From positions 1 through 52,577 of the forward strand of contig JAYNVZ010000005.1 in assembly GCA_038101125.1 (NCBI GenBank): DNA of 52,577 nt. Direction: 5' to 3'. The position numbers were made by a program, and so were the translations under genes. Below are positions 36,951-45,596 of the stretch, one piece after another (position 1 is the stretch's first letter; every line of letters begins with the position of its first letter). Source of the stretch: GCA-2698665 sp038101125. GTDB taxonomy: Bacteria; Pseudomonadota; Gammaproteobacteria; GCA-002705445; GCA-002716945. Under the pieces are notes generated by a model. That model did no database searches. It saw only the letters and a list, made by a program, of their open reading frames with translations, and had not been told where the DNA came from.

Positions 36951-37949
36951 CTAATTTTTATATTTATTAAATATTTTGTCTTGGTATTTTGGAATTCCAA
37001 AATCCATGTTTGATAGATTATACCAATTATCATCAGATAGGCTAACCTTTTTATGAGATTTGATATTGCATGTCATCACGTTGAATATAAATTTTATATG
37101 AGAAAGATCATGTGAAAACTTCCAAATCTCTGATTCTAATGATTTTTCTAAATTAAATGAGCTCGCCCATTCAAATAAGTCAGATTTTTTATGAAATATA
37201 GGTGCTGAATATAAGCCATTCCATAAGTTGTCATATGATATCTTCTCAAGATAGAGATCGCCATCTTGATTTAATATCGCTAATGCCCATATGTTTCTTT
37301 TACTATTATTTTTTTTAATAGGTAGTTTAGTGATATTTGACTCAATATTCTTATAGGGATAAGATTTACAACTATTGTTAACTGGACATGACTCACACAA
37401 TGGATTAGATTTTTTGCATACTAATGAACCTATATCCATATAAGCTTGTATAAAATCTGACGGTCTATTGGCTGGTAATAAGTTTTCTGATATTTCCCAT
37501 AAAGAATCCACCATGTCTTTCGTGTTTTGTAGTCCGAATAATCTAGAAAGGAATCTTTTGACATTACCATCGAGTATAGAGCGTTTTCCATAACCACTAA
37601 ATGTGACAATTGCTGACGCTGTAGTTCTGCCTATCCCCGGAAGACTTAAAATATCTTCATAATTCTTTGGAAACTCACTATTAAACTCATTATTGATTTT
37701 GATACATGTCCTATGGATATTTTCTGCACGTCTATAAAATCCTAATCCACTCCAAAGTCTCATGATCTCATTTAAGCTTGCATTTGAAAGTACCTTTAAA
37801 TTTGGATACTTCTTAATAAATTTTTTATAATATGGAATTACTGTCTTAACTTGTGTTTGCTGCAGCATCACTTCTGAAATCCAGATTTTATAAATATCAT
37901 TGGTTTTCCATGGAAGAAGTTTTCTTCCATTTTTATCATACCATTGAAG
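36951..37949 (-). CDS. mutY: A/G-specific adenine glycosylase MutY (5' end lost in scaffold gap)
   Basis: Removes A mispaired with 8-oxoG. The reading frame continues upstream of the first in-frame start (GTG at 37869-37871) through LQWYDKNGRKLLPWKTND up to the run of N at 37950, so the true N-terminus, about 10 residues by comparison with E. coli, is missing. Visible are the catalytic Glu in SEVMLQQTQ, the catalytic Asp in LDGNVKR and the helix-hairpin-helix LSLPGIGRTTA. An iron-sulfur loop with four Cys (CKKSNPLCESCPVNNSC) and a C-terminal NUDIX-like domain follow. Total of 332 residues seen. It is followed by yggX and preceded by asmA, as in Pseudomonas. Confidence 0.95.
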   Translation of the reverse strand, partial: LQWYDKNGRKLLPWKTNDIYKIWISEVMLQQTQVKTVIPYYKKFIKKYPNLKVLSNASLNEIMRLWSGLGFYRRAENIHRTCIKINNEFNSEFPKNYEDILSLPGIGRTTASAIVTFSGYGKRSILDGNVKRFLSRLFGLQNTKDMVDSLWEISENLLPANRPSDFIQAYMDIGSLVCKKSNPLCESCPVNNSCKSYPYKNIESNITKLPIKKNNSKRNIWALAILNQDGDLYLEKISYDNLWNGLYSAPIFHKKSDLFEWASSFNLEKSLESEIWKFSHDLSHIKFIFNVMTCNIKSHKKVSLSDDNWYNLSNMDFGIPKYQDKIFNKYKN

Positions 37950-37959
37950 NNNNNNNNNN
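37950..37959. other. Scaffold gap (10 N)
   Basis: Ten undetermined bases interrupt the 5' end of mutY. The frame is open right up to the gap and the next gene (asmA-like) ends at 37976. The gap must hide about 10 mutY codons, so ten N is probably a placeholder, not the real length. Confidence 0.95.
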
Positions 37960-37975
37960 CAATAAAATATTGTGA

Positions 37976-38797
37976 TCAGAATGGGAGTTCGAGTTTTTCT
38001 TTAAGTTCATCTTGTATTCTATCGATTATCTTTTCTTTTATAGGAGCTATAATTTCTCTTTTAATGATATCTTTCATATCAATTGTAACATCAGGATTAT
38101 CCAGTGTTCCTCTGATCCGTATTGGAAGTTCTTTATCAACTAAATCTTTTGGATAGTGATCTAAATAGACACTATTTGTTAAGGTCATGTCTTTGATGCC
38201 TCTAATTTGTCCAACCATATCAATTTTAATACTCTTACTAATTAGATCTATTGTGCCTTTGCCATTGGATTGCATGAGTTGGGTTTCTAGATATAACTTA
38301 TTTATGGTCATGATATTTTTGTTGATAATTGCATTCGAATATATTCTATTAATTGCTGTATTATTATTTTGATTAATACCACTGAAATTTTTAAATTTGA
38401 GGAGAGAGTATGTTTTCATCAAAATCTCATCTATATTCGTTCCAAAATAAATAATATCTTCTGCTTCCGCTTTATCTACATCTATAATCTTATCCGCAAG
38501 TTTATCTTTATTAACAATTAAAACTAAGCGCCCGATATTTGCGATACTCTTAACAGGATTTGATACTTCATCTGATATTCTAATTCCACTAATTGACATG
38601 TATGCATTTGATCCAGCATCAGATAGACCTATGTCTAAGCTTCCATCATAAATAAAAGTATAATTAATCTTTGATGATACATATTCTTCTATTTCTGATC
38701 TAAAGTTATCTGGATCAAAGAGGAATAATAGGTATCCACCAACAATAATAATTAATGAAACGAACAGTATTACAAGTTTGTATACATTTTTTGACAT
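37976..38797 (-). CDS. Short AsmA-family protein
   Basis: A 273-residue protein with an N-terminal membrane helix (about residues 8-27) followed by DPDNFRSEIEEYVSSKINY, the AsmA-family start. The C-terminal part (GKGTIDLISKSIKIDMVGQI, LPIRIRGTLDNPDVTIDM) matches the conserved AsmA C-terminal domain. E. coli AsmA has about 617 residues; the central half is missing here while both ends are intact. AsmA-family proteins span the periplasm and are linked to lipid transport to the outer membrane. Its start overlaps the moaC stop (TAATG), and it stops 16 nt before the scaffold gap at mutY. Confidence 0.8.
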   Translation of the reverse strand: MSKNVYKLVILFVSLIIIVGGYLLFLFDPDNFRSEIEEYVSSKINYTFIYDGSLDIGLSDAGSNAYMSISGIRISDEVSNPVKSIANIGRLVLIVNKDKLADKIIDVDKAEAEDIIYFGTNIDEILMKTYSLLKFKNFSGINQNNNTAINRIYSNAIINKNIMTINKLYLETQLMQSNGKGTIDLISKSIKIDMVGQIRGIKDMTLTNSVYLDHYPKDLVDKELPIRIRGTLDNPDVTIDMKDIIKREIIAPIKEKIIDRIQDELKEKLELPF

Positions 38798-39270
38798 TAT
38801 GGTCCTCTTTTAAATTGGCCGGACTGACCACCTTCTTTAAAGACCAAATGGACGTCCGATATTGTCATGTTTTTGTCAATATATTTACACATGTCGTAGA
38901 TAGTTAACAAGGATATTTGTACAGCACATAAAGCTTCTATTTCTACGCCAGTTTTACCATGACAATTAACTTCACTGGTGCACTCTATTTTGTCAGATAA
39001 CACATTAAAGCCTATATTTACACTAACAATGTTTAGGCTATGTGTTAGTGGAATTAATGAAGATGTGCTTTTGGCAGCCTGTATACCTGCAATTTGTGCA
39101 ACCACAAGCACATCGCCTTTTTTATTTAAACCATCATTTATTGATTTTAAGGCTTCTTTATTTAAATAAATACTTCCAATTGCAATTGCTTTACGCTTTG
39201 TTGAAGACTTATTGCCTATATCAACCATTTGTATATTACCTTTATTATCAATGTGATTACTTTTGGCCAT
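38797..39270 (-). CDS. moaC: Cyclic pyranopterin monophosphate synthase MoaC
   Basis: Forms cyclic pyranopterin monophosphate, the second step of molybdenum-cofactor synthesis. The 157-residue protein starts SHIDNKGNIQMVDIG, has KKGDVLVVAQIAGIQAAK, LIPLTHSL in place of the usual LIPLCHPL (the His is kept), GKTGVEIEAL, IYDMCK with the catalytic Asp and Lys, and a C-terminal GGQSGQF. No other molybdopterin gene lies in the window. It is divergent from rdgB across 68 nt. Confidence 0.93.
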   Translation of the reverse strand: MAKSNHIDNKGNIQMVDIGNKSSTKRKAIAIGSIYLNKEALKSINDGLNKKGDVLVVAQIAGIQAAKSTSSLIPLTHSLNIVSVNIGFNVLSDKIECTSEVNCHGKTGVEIEALCAVQISLLTIYDMCKYIDKNMTISDVHLVFKEGGQSGQFKRGP

Positions 39271-39338
39271 ATCTTTATATCTTCTATTTTATTATAATTC
39301 TACAGTATATAGGTTTATTTTAAAATTTAAGAATCATC

Positions 39339-39941
39339 GTGAAAATTATACTTGCATCAAAAAACCAAGACAAAATCAAAGAAATTGAAAAGATACTTAA
39401 TCGTGCTAATAGAACACTTGTCACCTGTAATGACATAGATATACCTGAAGTTGAAGAAACAGGCTCAACTTTTGTTGAAAATGCAATTCTTAAAGCTAGA
39501 AGTGCCTCAATCTCAACAGGTTTAGCGGCTATAGCGGATGATTCTGGCATCGAAGTAGATTATCTAAATGCTAAACCAGGAATTAAATCTGCTAGGTACT
39601 CTGGTAACAATGCAACAAATGAGAGTAATAATTTAAAATTACTTGCGGCACTTGATGGTGTGCCATATGAAAAAAGAAAAGCTTGTTATCGATGTGTAAT
39701 TGTTTATATGAGATTTCCAGATGATCCGTTTCCAGTGATTACATCAGGGAGTTGGCATGGCTATATAACCAATAAATTAGTTGGATGTAATGGTTTTGGT
39801 TATGATCCACTATTCTATTTACCTGATTATGATAAAACTTCAGCGCAGATATCATCAGACTTAAAAAATAAAATCAGTCATAGAGCCCAGGCTCTTATTA
39901 AACTTGAAAAATACTTTGAAAAAGAAGAGGTGATGAGATGA
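39339..39941 (+). CDS. rdgB: XTP/dITP diphosphatase RdgB (Ham1)
   Basis: A house-cleaning pyrophosphatase for deaminated purine nucleotides. The 200-residue protein has ILASKNQDKIKEIEKIL, IADDSGIEVDYLNAKPGI, SARYSG, GCNGFGYDPLFYLPD and ISHRAQALIKL. The start codon is GTG at 39339. Its end overlaps the M48 protease start by 4 nt (ATGA). In many gammaproteobacteria it follows metW and precedes hemW; here minus-strand genes separate it from metW, and hemW is absent. Confidence 0.95.
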   Translation: MKIILASKNQDKIKEIEKILNRANRTLVTCNDIDIPEVEETGSTFVENAILKARSASISTGLAAIADDSGIEVDYLNAKPGIKSARYSGNNATNESNNLKLLAALDGVPYEKRKACYRCVIVYMRFPDDPFPVITSGSWHGYITNKLVGCNGFGYDPLFYLPDYDKTSAQISSDLKNKISHRAQALIKLEKYFEKEEVMR

Positions 39942-41419
39942 GCAGAAGAATTATCTTTTCTTTAATCTTCACTGCGATGTTATCTGGTTGCGCAACTAAC
40001 CCTGTCTCTGGATTACCTGATTTTGTAACAATTACAGAACAACAAGAAATCTCTATAGGAGCTTCGTATCATAAGCAAATTCTTGAAGAGAATAAATTAA
40101 TTGATAATAAAGAATTAAATGATTATTTCCAAAAACTAGGTGAATCTATAGCCAAAGAAAGTCATAGGCCTAAGCTTAAATGGACATTTACTTTGATTGA
40201 TGATCCTACATTCAATGCCTTTGCTACACCAGGAGGATATGTATATATGTACAGGGGGATGCTGAACTATTTTAACTCAGAAGCCGAGTTTGCAGGTGTG
40301 ATAGGCCATGAAATAGCACATATTACTGCAAGACATGCAGTGAGAGGTATGAGTACTGCACAATTATCAGGCCTTCTTTTAGGTCTGCTTCAAGCTAATG
40401 TCCCAGGTGGTCAATTAACTGGTAATGCATTTAACTTAGTTAACATGATTATTAATCGTGGTTATTCTAGAAAATTTGAACTAGAAGCTGATCAGCTCGG
40501 GGAAGAGTACCTAGATAGACTCAACTATGATCCTAGTGCAATGTCAGGATTCTTGAAGACTCTGAAATACTCAGATGAACTAGAAATAAAAATAGCCAAA
40601 AGTGAAGGCAGAGAGCCTAATATTGGATACCATGGGGTTTTTTCAACTCACCCTGATCATGAAAAAAGAATTAAAGCATTAGATAAGACTGTTAAAAAGA
40701 ATAATAAAATGAAGATTGGTAAAGAGAAATTCCTAAAAATGTTAGATGGGTCTTTATATGGATCAAGCCCAGAAGAAGGGTATGTAAAAAATTCAGTTTT
40801 CTATCATCCAGTTTTAGCGATTAAATTCGATATTGAGAAAACTTGGAATTTTAAAAACCATCCTGATAAATTGGAGTTGACAAAGACAGATGCATATATG
40901 ACTTTAAGAGCTGATGACTTATTGGCTGACGATTTAGAAAATGGATTAACTGCTGAAAAATATCTGTCAGATGGGATCAATAAAAGCTCTTTTTTGAGTT
41001 CCAATGAATTAATAGAGTCTGAAGATTTCTCATATAATGATCTAAAAGGACATAGTCACCTCTACATAAATGAGAACATTATAGATAAAAGTTATAAAAG
41101 ATTCACAGTGATATTTGATACTAAAAATTCTAATACTAAACCAAAAGCTTGGATTGCTGTTACAAATTTTAAAAATCTTAGTGATGATAAAGAAATCAAA
41201 TTGATGCTTAAATCTTTCTCTAAAATGTCTCAAGATGAAATTAAAAAATCTAAAGGCTTGAGGATTAAAGTTATAAGATTTAGACAAAACATGACATACG
41301 ATAAGCTTGCTGCATCTTCACCTCTTGGCAAGCATGCTCTTGATAAACTTCGATTATTGAACGGACACTACCCAGACGATAACCCAGTAGTTGGGGAGCT
41401 TATTAAAATTGTTGAATAA
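39938..41419 (+). CDS. M48-family zinc metalloprotease lipoprotein
   Basis: A 493-residue secreted protein. The lipobox is LSGC with C18 as the lipidated residue; Ala at +2 suggests outer-membrane sorting. The M48 domain has the zinc site HEIAH (124-128) and ELEAD (181-185) and a FATPGGYVYMYRGML strand, as in YfgC/BepA and LoiP relatives. A long C-terminal region lacks obvious TPR repeats and ends in a LysM-like segment (about 440-493). A role in periplasmic quality control of outer-membrane proteins is inferred from relatives. It starts 4 nt inside rdgB. Confidence 0.88.
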   Translation: MSRRIIFSLIFTAMLSGCATNPVSGLPDFVTITEQQEISIGASYHKQILEENKLIDNKELNDYFQKLGESIAKESHRPKLKWTFTLIDDPTFNAFATPGGYVYMYRGMLNYFNSEAEFAGVIGHEIAHITARHAVRGMSTAQLSGLLLGLLQANVPGGQLTGNAFNLVNMIINRGYSRKFELEADQLGEEYLDRLNYDPSAMSGFLKTLKYSDELEIKIAKSEGREPNIGYHGVFSTHPDHEKRIKALDKTVKKNNKMKIGKEKFLKMLDGSLYGSSPEEGYVKNSVFYHPVLAIKFDIEKTWNFKNHPDKLELTKTDAYMTLRADDLLADDLENGLTAEKYLSDGINKSSFLSSNELIESEDFSYNDLKGHSHLYINENIIDKSYKRFTVIFDTKNSNTKPKAWIAVTNFKNLSDDKEIKLMLKSFSKMSQDEIKKSKGLRIKVIRFRQNMTYDKLAASSPLGKHALDKLRLLNGHYPDDNPVVGELIKIVE

Positions 41420-42317
41420 ATCTGATTATGATAAAGTTTTTTTAATTGACTCAACAGGTTTTGTACTAAAATACTGGTTCTCGATGCCACCAGTTAAAAC
41501 AGAGAACTATGAGTCAATTTCTGCTTTCTTAGGCTTTAGTAGTTTTGTAATAGGATTATTGAGGAAGTATGAGCCTATTTACATGTCGTTTGCTTTTGAT
41601 GAAAGTTTGGGCACATGTTTTAGAAATAAAATATACCCTGATTATAAAAAATCTAGGGAAAGTGCTCCAGAAGAACTAAAAGCTCAACTAACATTATGTA
41701 GAGAGTTTCTTGATGTATTAGGGTTAGACAATAATGCAAGTAACACATATGAAGCTGATGATATCCTATATACTGTCGCAAAAAATGCTAGAGAATCTGG
41801 TTTCAATAGTATAATTCTCACAAATGATAAAGATCTATATCAATTAGTGCATCCGGGTGATATTTGGTGGGATTATAAAAGTAAGATTTTTTACTACGAT
41901 GATTTGTTGGACTTTTTAGGCTTTGTTCCTCAAAATTTATCTGACTTTTTAGGATTAATGGGTGATTCAGTTGATAACATACCAGGAGCTCCTGGGTTAG
42001 GGGAAAAAACTGCAATGACATTGATGAGTAGATACAAAGATTTAGAGAACTTGATGAAAAATATTGACTCGCTAACGGATCATGTTGGAATAAAATTTAA
42101 AAGATTTGTCAAAATAATTAAAGAAAATAAAAAAATTATATATCTTTCTAAAAAGTTAGCTACACTAGAGTATGTTGATGGTCTTAATAATGATTTAAGC
42201 TCGTTAAAAAGACAAGCTATAGATTTTAAAAAGCTAGAAGCTTTCTTGATTAAAACAGGAATGAAAGAAGGTCAGAGAAATTCTTGGTTAAGAGATATAA
42301 AAAAATTAGTTGTATAA
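41409..42317 (+). CDS. Stand-alone 5'-3' exonuclease (PolA N-terminal domain/ExoIX-like)
   Basis: About 302 residues of the flap-endonuclease-like 5'-3' exonuclease family, which removes RNA primers or acts at flaps. Motifs include FLIDSTGF, FAFDES, YEADDILYTVA, LTNDKDLYQLV and GLMGDSVDNIPGAPGLGEKTA, which carry the metal-binding aspartates and the helix-hairpin-helix. There is no polymerase domain behind it. No ATG or GTG lies near the start; the TTG at 41409 (or 41412) after GGGGAG inside the previous gene is the best choice. Pfp follows after 4 nt. Whether a separate polA keeps its own exonuclease domain cannot be seen. Confidence 0.85.
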   Translation: MLNKSDYDKVFLIDSTGFVLKYWFSMPPVKTENYESISAFLGFSSFVIGLLRKYEPIYMSFAFDESLGTCFRNKIYPDYKKSRESAPEELKAQLTLCREFLDVLGLDNNASNTYEADDILYTVAKNARESGFNSIILTNDKDLYQLVHPGDIWWDYKSKIFYYDDLLDFLGFVPQNLSDFLGLMGDSVDNIPGAPGLGEKTAMTLMSRYKDLENLMKNIDSLTDHVGIKFKRFVKIIKENKKIIYLSKKLATLEYVDGLNNDLSSLKRQAIDFKKLEAFLIKTGMKEGQRNSWLRDIKKLVV

Positions 42318-42321
42318 TTAT

Positions 42322-43584
42322 ATGAAAAAGAACATCTTTTATGCCCAGTCTGGGGGTGTTACACCAGTCATAAATGCAACAGCTGCGGGCCTGATAGATT
42401 ATGCCTCTAGAAACAAAGCTTCTTTTGGTAAATTATTTGTTGGCAAAAATGGCATTGCAGGTGCTTTGAATGAAGAACTGATTGATATAAGTAAAGAAAA
42501 ATCTAGCGAGCTGAAGAAACTGGTTCACACACCTGGAGGAGCCTTTGGATCCTGTCGAATTAAACTTAAAGATCCGGTTAAAAATGAAAAGGAATTCAGA
42601 AGAATACTAGAAGTTTTCAAAGCACATAATATAGGGTATTTTTTTTATAATGGTGGTGGAGATTCACAAGATACAACATTAAAAATCTCTAATTATTGCA
42701 AAGCAAATAACTATGATGTTACATGTATTGGGTTGCCAAAAACTATTGATAATGATCTACCTGTAACTGATAATTGTCCTGGATTTGGGTCTGTAGCTAA
42801 GTATATTGCAACTTCAACATTAGAAGCATCCCTTGATGTAGCCTCTATGGCAAACTCATCAACAAAAGTTTTTATTTTAGAGGTAATGGGAAGACATGCT
42901 GGCTGGCTGGCAGCATCAGCAGGGGTTATTAAAGAAAATAAAAGCATGCCTCCACATCTTATTCTCTTGCCAGAAGTAATATTTAATGAAAAGAAATTTC
43001 TTCAAGAAACTAAAACCATAGTAAAGAATTATGGTTATTGCGTAATAGTTGCATCAGAGGGCATAAAGAATAAAAAAGATCAATTTATAGCTTCAAGTGC
43101 CTCAAAAGACAGTTTTGGCCATGCGCATCTTGGTGGAGTCGCACCTAAACTTGCCAATATTATTTCAAATAAACTATCATATAAAGTCCACTGGGCTGTA
43201 GCTGATTATTTACAAAGAGCCGCCAGGCATCTTGGGTCATCTGTCGATGTCAAACAAGCATATGCAATTGGCTTTAAAGCTTTACATTATGCAAAAAAAG
43301 GCGTTAACGGCGTTATGTTAACCATAAAAAAACAAAAAACAAAAACATATAAATGGGAAATAAAATATACAAAACTACAGAATGTTGCAAATTTTGAAAA
43401 AGAATTACCGAAAAGCTTTATTGCTAAGGATGGGTTTGGCATAACATCTATGTGTAAAAGTTACATTAAGGACCTTATTTCTGGTGAGGATTTCCCACCA
43501 TATAAAAATGGTGTTCCTGTCTATGCAAAATTAAAACTTCCCCTCGTCAAAAAGAAATTAAAGAAATTTAAAGTAAGTCTCTAA
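42322..43584 (+). CDS. pfp: Pyrophosphate-type 6-phosphofructokinase
   Basis: Interconverts fructose-6-phosphate and fructose-1,6-bisphosphate, with PPi rather than ATP judging by the motifs. The 420-residue protein has YAQSGGVTPVINA, NGGGDSQDTT with Asp at the position that is Gly in ATP-dependent PFK, and PKTIDNDLPVTD with the Lys typical of PPi enzymes, then EVMGRHAGWLA. It is reversible, so it works in both glycolysis and gluconeogenesis. I chose the ATG at 42322; a TTG at 42310 would overlap the exonuclease gene. The last 17 nt overlap the convergent hemH. Confidence 0.9.
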   Translation: MKKNIFYAQSGGVTPVINATAAGLIDYASRNKASFGKLFVGKNGIAGALNEELIDISKEKSSELKKLVHTPGGAFGSCRIKLKDPVKNEKEFRRILEVFKAHNIGYFFYNGGGDSQDTTLKISNYCKANNYDVTCIGLPKTIDNDLPVTDNCPGFGSVAKYIATSTLEASLDVASMANSSTKVFILEVMGRHAGWLAASAGVIKENKSMPPHLILLPEVIFNEKKFLQETKTIVKNYGYCVIVASEGIKNKKDQFIASSASKDSFGHAHLGGVAPKLANIISNKLSYKVHWAVADYLQRAARHLGSSVDVKQAYAIGFKALHYAKKGVNGVMLTIKKQKTKTYKWEIKYTKLQNVANFEKELPKSFIAKDGFGITSMCKSYIKDLISGEDFPPYKNGVPVYAKLKLPLVKKKLKKFKVSL

Positions 43585-44581
43585 AATCAATCTTTTCTTT
43601 TTCATGAGCTTTTATAAGCATTTCAAGAAAGTCTATGAAATCTTTGTCACCATTAAGACAAGGTATAAATTTATATGTCTCACCTCCAGATTCCATGAAT
43701 AAGTCATGTGACTCTTCTCCAATTTCCTCAATAGTTTCCAGACAATCAGATGGGAATCCTGGACAATAGACCTGTATATTTTTGGTATTTTCAAACGGAA
43801 GTTTTTCTAACCTCTCAGCTAAATAAGGTTGAATCCACTCAGATTTTCCAAATCTTGATTGAAAAACAACTTCATAATCATTATTAGAAAGATTTAGTTT
43901 ATTTGTAATGAGATTTGCTGTTTTGAAACATTGAGATTGATAAGGCTCATCTTCTCCTACATAAGATTTTGGAATACCATGAAATGATAATAATAACTTC
44001 TCAGGTTTACCATGTACACTTTGGAATGATTCAATATGCGAGACAGATGTATTTATATAACCATCATGATCATGAAAATCCTTAATCATGCTAATATTTT
44101 TATCTTCCAGAGATATATTATTTTTTTTAGCAACCCTATGAATTTGATTTGCTATCGACTTGGTTGTTGTTGTTGAGTATTGAGGAAACATCGGTAGAAA
44201 CAAGATATTCTTAAACCCTAGCTTGATGTACTCCATAATTTTGCTCTCTATTGAAGGTTTGCCATACCTCATTGCTACATCAATAATAAAATCATGCTGT
44301 AATTTCTGGCGCAGCAAACCTGCTTGAAGAAATGTATTATATAATAATGGTGAGCCCCATTCTGTCCAAACCTTCTTATATAACTCTGCGCTTTTCTTTG
44401 GCCTATTTCTCAAAATTATTAAATGCAATAACGGAAGCCAGAATATTCTAGGCAATCTTATGACATCTTTATCAGAAAGGAATTCTCTTAAATAGATCCT
44501 AACGTCATGTTCAGTCGGCTGGTTTGGAGTGCCTAGGTTTGACACAAGAACAACTGTTTTAGGTTTATGATTAGATTCCAT
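43568..44581 (-). CDS. hemH: Ferrochelatase
   Basis: Inserts ferrous iron into protoporphyrin IX, the last step of heme synthesis. The 337-residue protein has VLVSNLGTPNQPTEHDVR, GSPLLYNT, AMRYGKPSI, LPMFPQYSTTTT, the catalytic His in LLSFHGIPKSYV and CPGFPSDCLETIEEI with the conserved Glu. The ATG at 44581 is preferred over an upstream TTG (44599) that would nearly abut the HNH gene. It overlaps pfp tail to tail by 17 nt. Confidence 0.96.
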   Translation of the reverse strand: MESNHKPKTVVLVSNLGTPNQPTEHDVRIYLREFLSDKDVIRLPRIFWLPLLHLIILRNRPKKSAELYKKVWTEWGSPLLYNTFLQAGLLRQKLQHDFIIDVAMRYGKPSIESKIMEYIKLGFKNILFLPMFPQYSTTTTKSIANQIHRVAKKNNISLEDKNISMIKDFHDHDGYINTSVSHIESFQSVHGKPEKLLLSFHGIPKSYVGEDEPYQSQCFKTANLITNKLNLSNNDYEVVFQSRFGKSEWIQPYLAERLEKLPFENTKNIQVYCPGFPSDCLETIEEIGEESHDLFMESGGETYKFIPCLNGDKDFIDFLEMLIKAHEKEKIDFRDLL

Positions 44582-44601
44582 TCGTTTATTGTAAAGCAAT
44601 G

Positions 44602-45192
44602 CTAAGTATTTGTGTATCTCTTAAAAATAGGGCTTTTATCTGAAATATGGGATATTAGAAACTCCATTTGATCAGCTAGTATCTTTCTTCCTCTTAATAT
44701 TAAATATTCTACCCGAGATGGCGCAAATGGAATAGCGAGGAGCATCATATTAGCTTTTTCTGGTGTTCTACCACCCTTCTGGTTATTGCATCGCTTACAA
44801 GATGTGACAACATTAGTCCAAACATCTAAACCACCATGTGATAGCGGCAAAACATGGTCTCTTGATAAATCTTTATAATTAAAAATCTCACCACAATATA
44901 GGCAATTATTAGCATCCCTTTTAAATAATGTCGTATTTGATAAGGAAGGCGTAAAGCTTGAAAAATCCAATTTATTTATATCATGTGTAGCGATGATAGA
45001 ATTAATTTTTAACTTGCTTTTGAGCTGTGTTAGACGGTTATAACCACCCCTTAAGAGCATAGAACTGGAGCCACACTCATAGGATACTTGATTTGTATAA
45101 TATAGCCTTGCAGCTGTTTCATAAGATACCCAAGATACTGGATAGCCCGCAGAATTTAACCTAAGTATTTTTTGTTGATTTGTAAACATCAT
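44602..45192 (-). CDS. HNH endonuclease family protein
   Basis: A 196-residue protein of a widely conserved chromosomal HNH family. The nuclease core has C97xxC100, DH at 112-113 (SRDHVLPLSHGG), N127, and C132xxC135N (CKRCNNQKGGRTP), with the zinc Cys pairs bracketing the active site. Similar N-terminal sequences (ILRLNSAGYPVSWVSYE) are found in many proteobacteria without mobile elements nearby. Function unknown, likely housekeeping. It is upstream of hemH by 20 nt and divergent from priA. Confidence 0.85.
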   Translation of the reverse strand: MMFTNQQKILRLNSAGYPVSWVSYETAARLYYTNQVSYECGSSSMLLRGGYNRLTQLKSKLKINSIIATHDINKLDFSSFTPSLSNTTLFKRDANNCLYCGEIFNYKDLSRDHVLPLSHGGLDVWTNVVTSCKRCNNQKGGRTPEKANMMLLAIPFAPSRVEYLILRGRKILADQMEFLISHISDKSPIFKRYTNT

Positions 45193-45502
45193 TATTAATT
45201 ATACCCAGTAAATCCCTTATCGACATGATAAATAAAATTATTATATTAAAATTAACTGCAAACCCAAAAATAAAGACTATAAAGCCATGTATATCTCAGA
45301 AAAAACTCAAAATATGAGCCTAAAAAAGTTAAAAAATATAAATGGTGCACTATTTATTAACATACCGATAAAAAAGTCAATAAACATAATCTTAAAAACA
45401 ATCTGTGATAAAAAGATATTTATTATTTATATAAGTTGTTGTTATTTATATATATTTACGATTGACTATAAATTGAACAATCTGCCACAGGCAAAATAAG
45501 GG

Positions 45503-45512
45503 NNNNNNNNNN
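45503..45512. other. Scaffold gap (10 N)
   Basis: Ten undetermined bases within the AT-rich intergenic region, 14 nt before the first DnaA box. The real length is unknown, so further boxes or a small gene may be hidden here. Confidence 0.95.
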
Positions 45513-45526
45513 ATAAAAAAGCATAT

Positions 45527-45561
45527 TTATCCACACCTTTATTAACAAAAACTGTGGATAA
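45527..45561. promoter_or_regulatory. Inverted pair of perfect DnaA boxes
   Basis: TTATCCACA at 45527-45535 and its exact reverse complement TGTGGATAA at 45553-45561, 17 nt apart. Both match the high-affinity E. coli R1/R4 box with no mismatch. They sit next to a strongly AT-rich region and just upstream of priA. Possible roles are part of a replication origin or a DnaA-responsive operator for priA. The 9-bp stem could form a hairpin, but no T-run follows on either strand, so it is not an intrinsic terminator. Confidence 0.6.
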
Positions 45562-45568
45562 AAAAATT

Positions 45569-45596
45569 TTGACTGGAAGACAAGCAAAGATATTAA
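45569..45596 (+). promoter_or_regulatory. Candidate sigma-70 promoter for priA
   Basis: TTGACT (45569-45574), 16-nt spacer, TATTAA (45591-45596), giving a start about 20 nt before the priA ATG. The -35 lies 7 nt after the second DnaA box. A TATAAT at 45614-45619 is an alternative -10 that would give a near leaderless mRNA. AT-rich DNA makes chance matches common. Confidence 0.35.

Noticed and set aside
44602..45192. HNH gene as part of a mobile intron or restriction system
   Set aside because: The protein belongs to a common chromosomal family, has no adjacent methyltransferase or intron structure, and sits tightly before hemH.
45287..45499. 70-codon open frame before the scaffold gap
   Set aside because: Low-complexity Lys/Ile/Asn content, no ribosome site, no recognisable family, and location in AT-rich DNA that opens frames by chance.
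45527..45561. Inverted repeat as intrinsic terminator
   Set aside because: No T-run follows on either strand, the loop is 17 nt, and both arms are exact DnaA boxes between divergent genes, where no terminator is needed.
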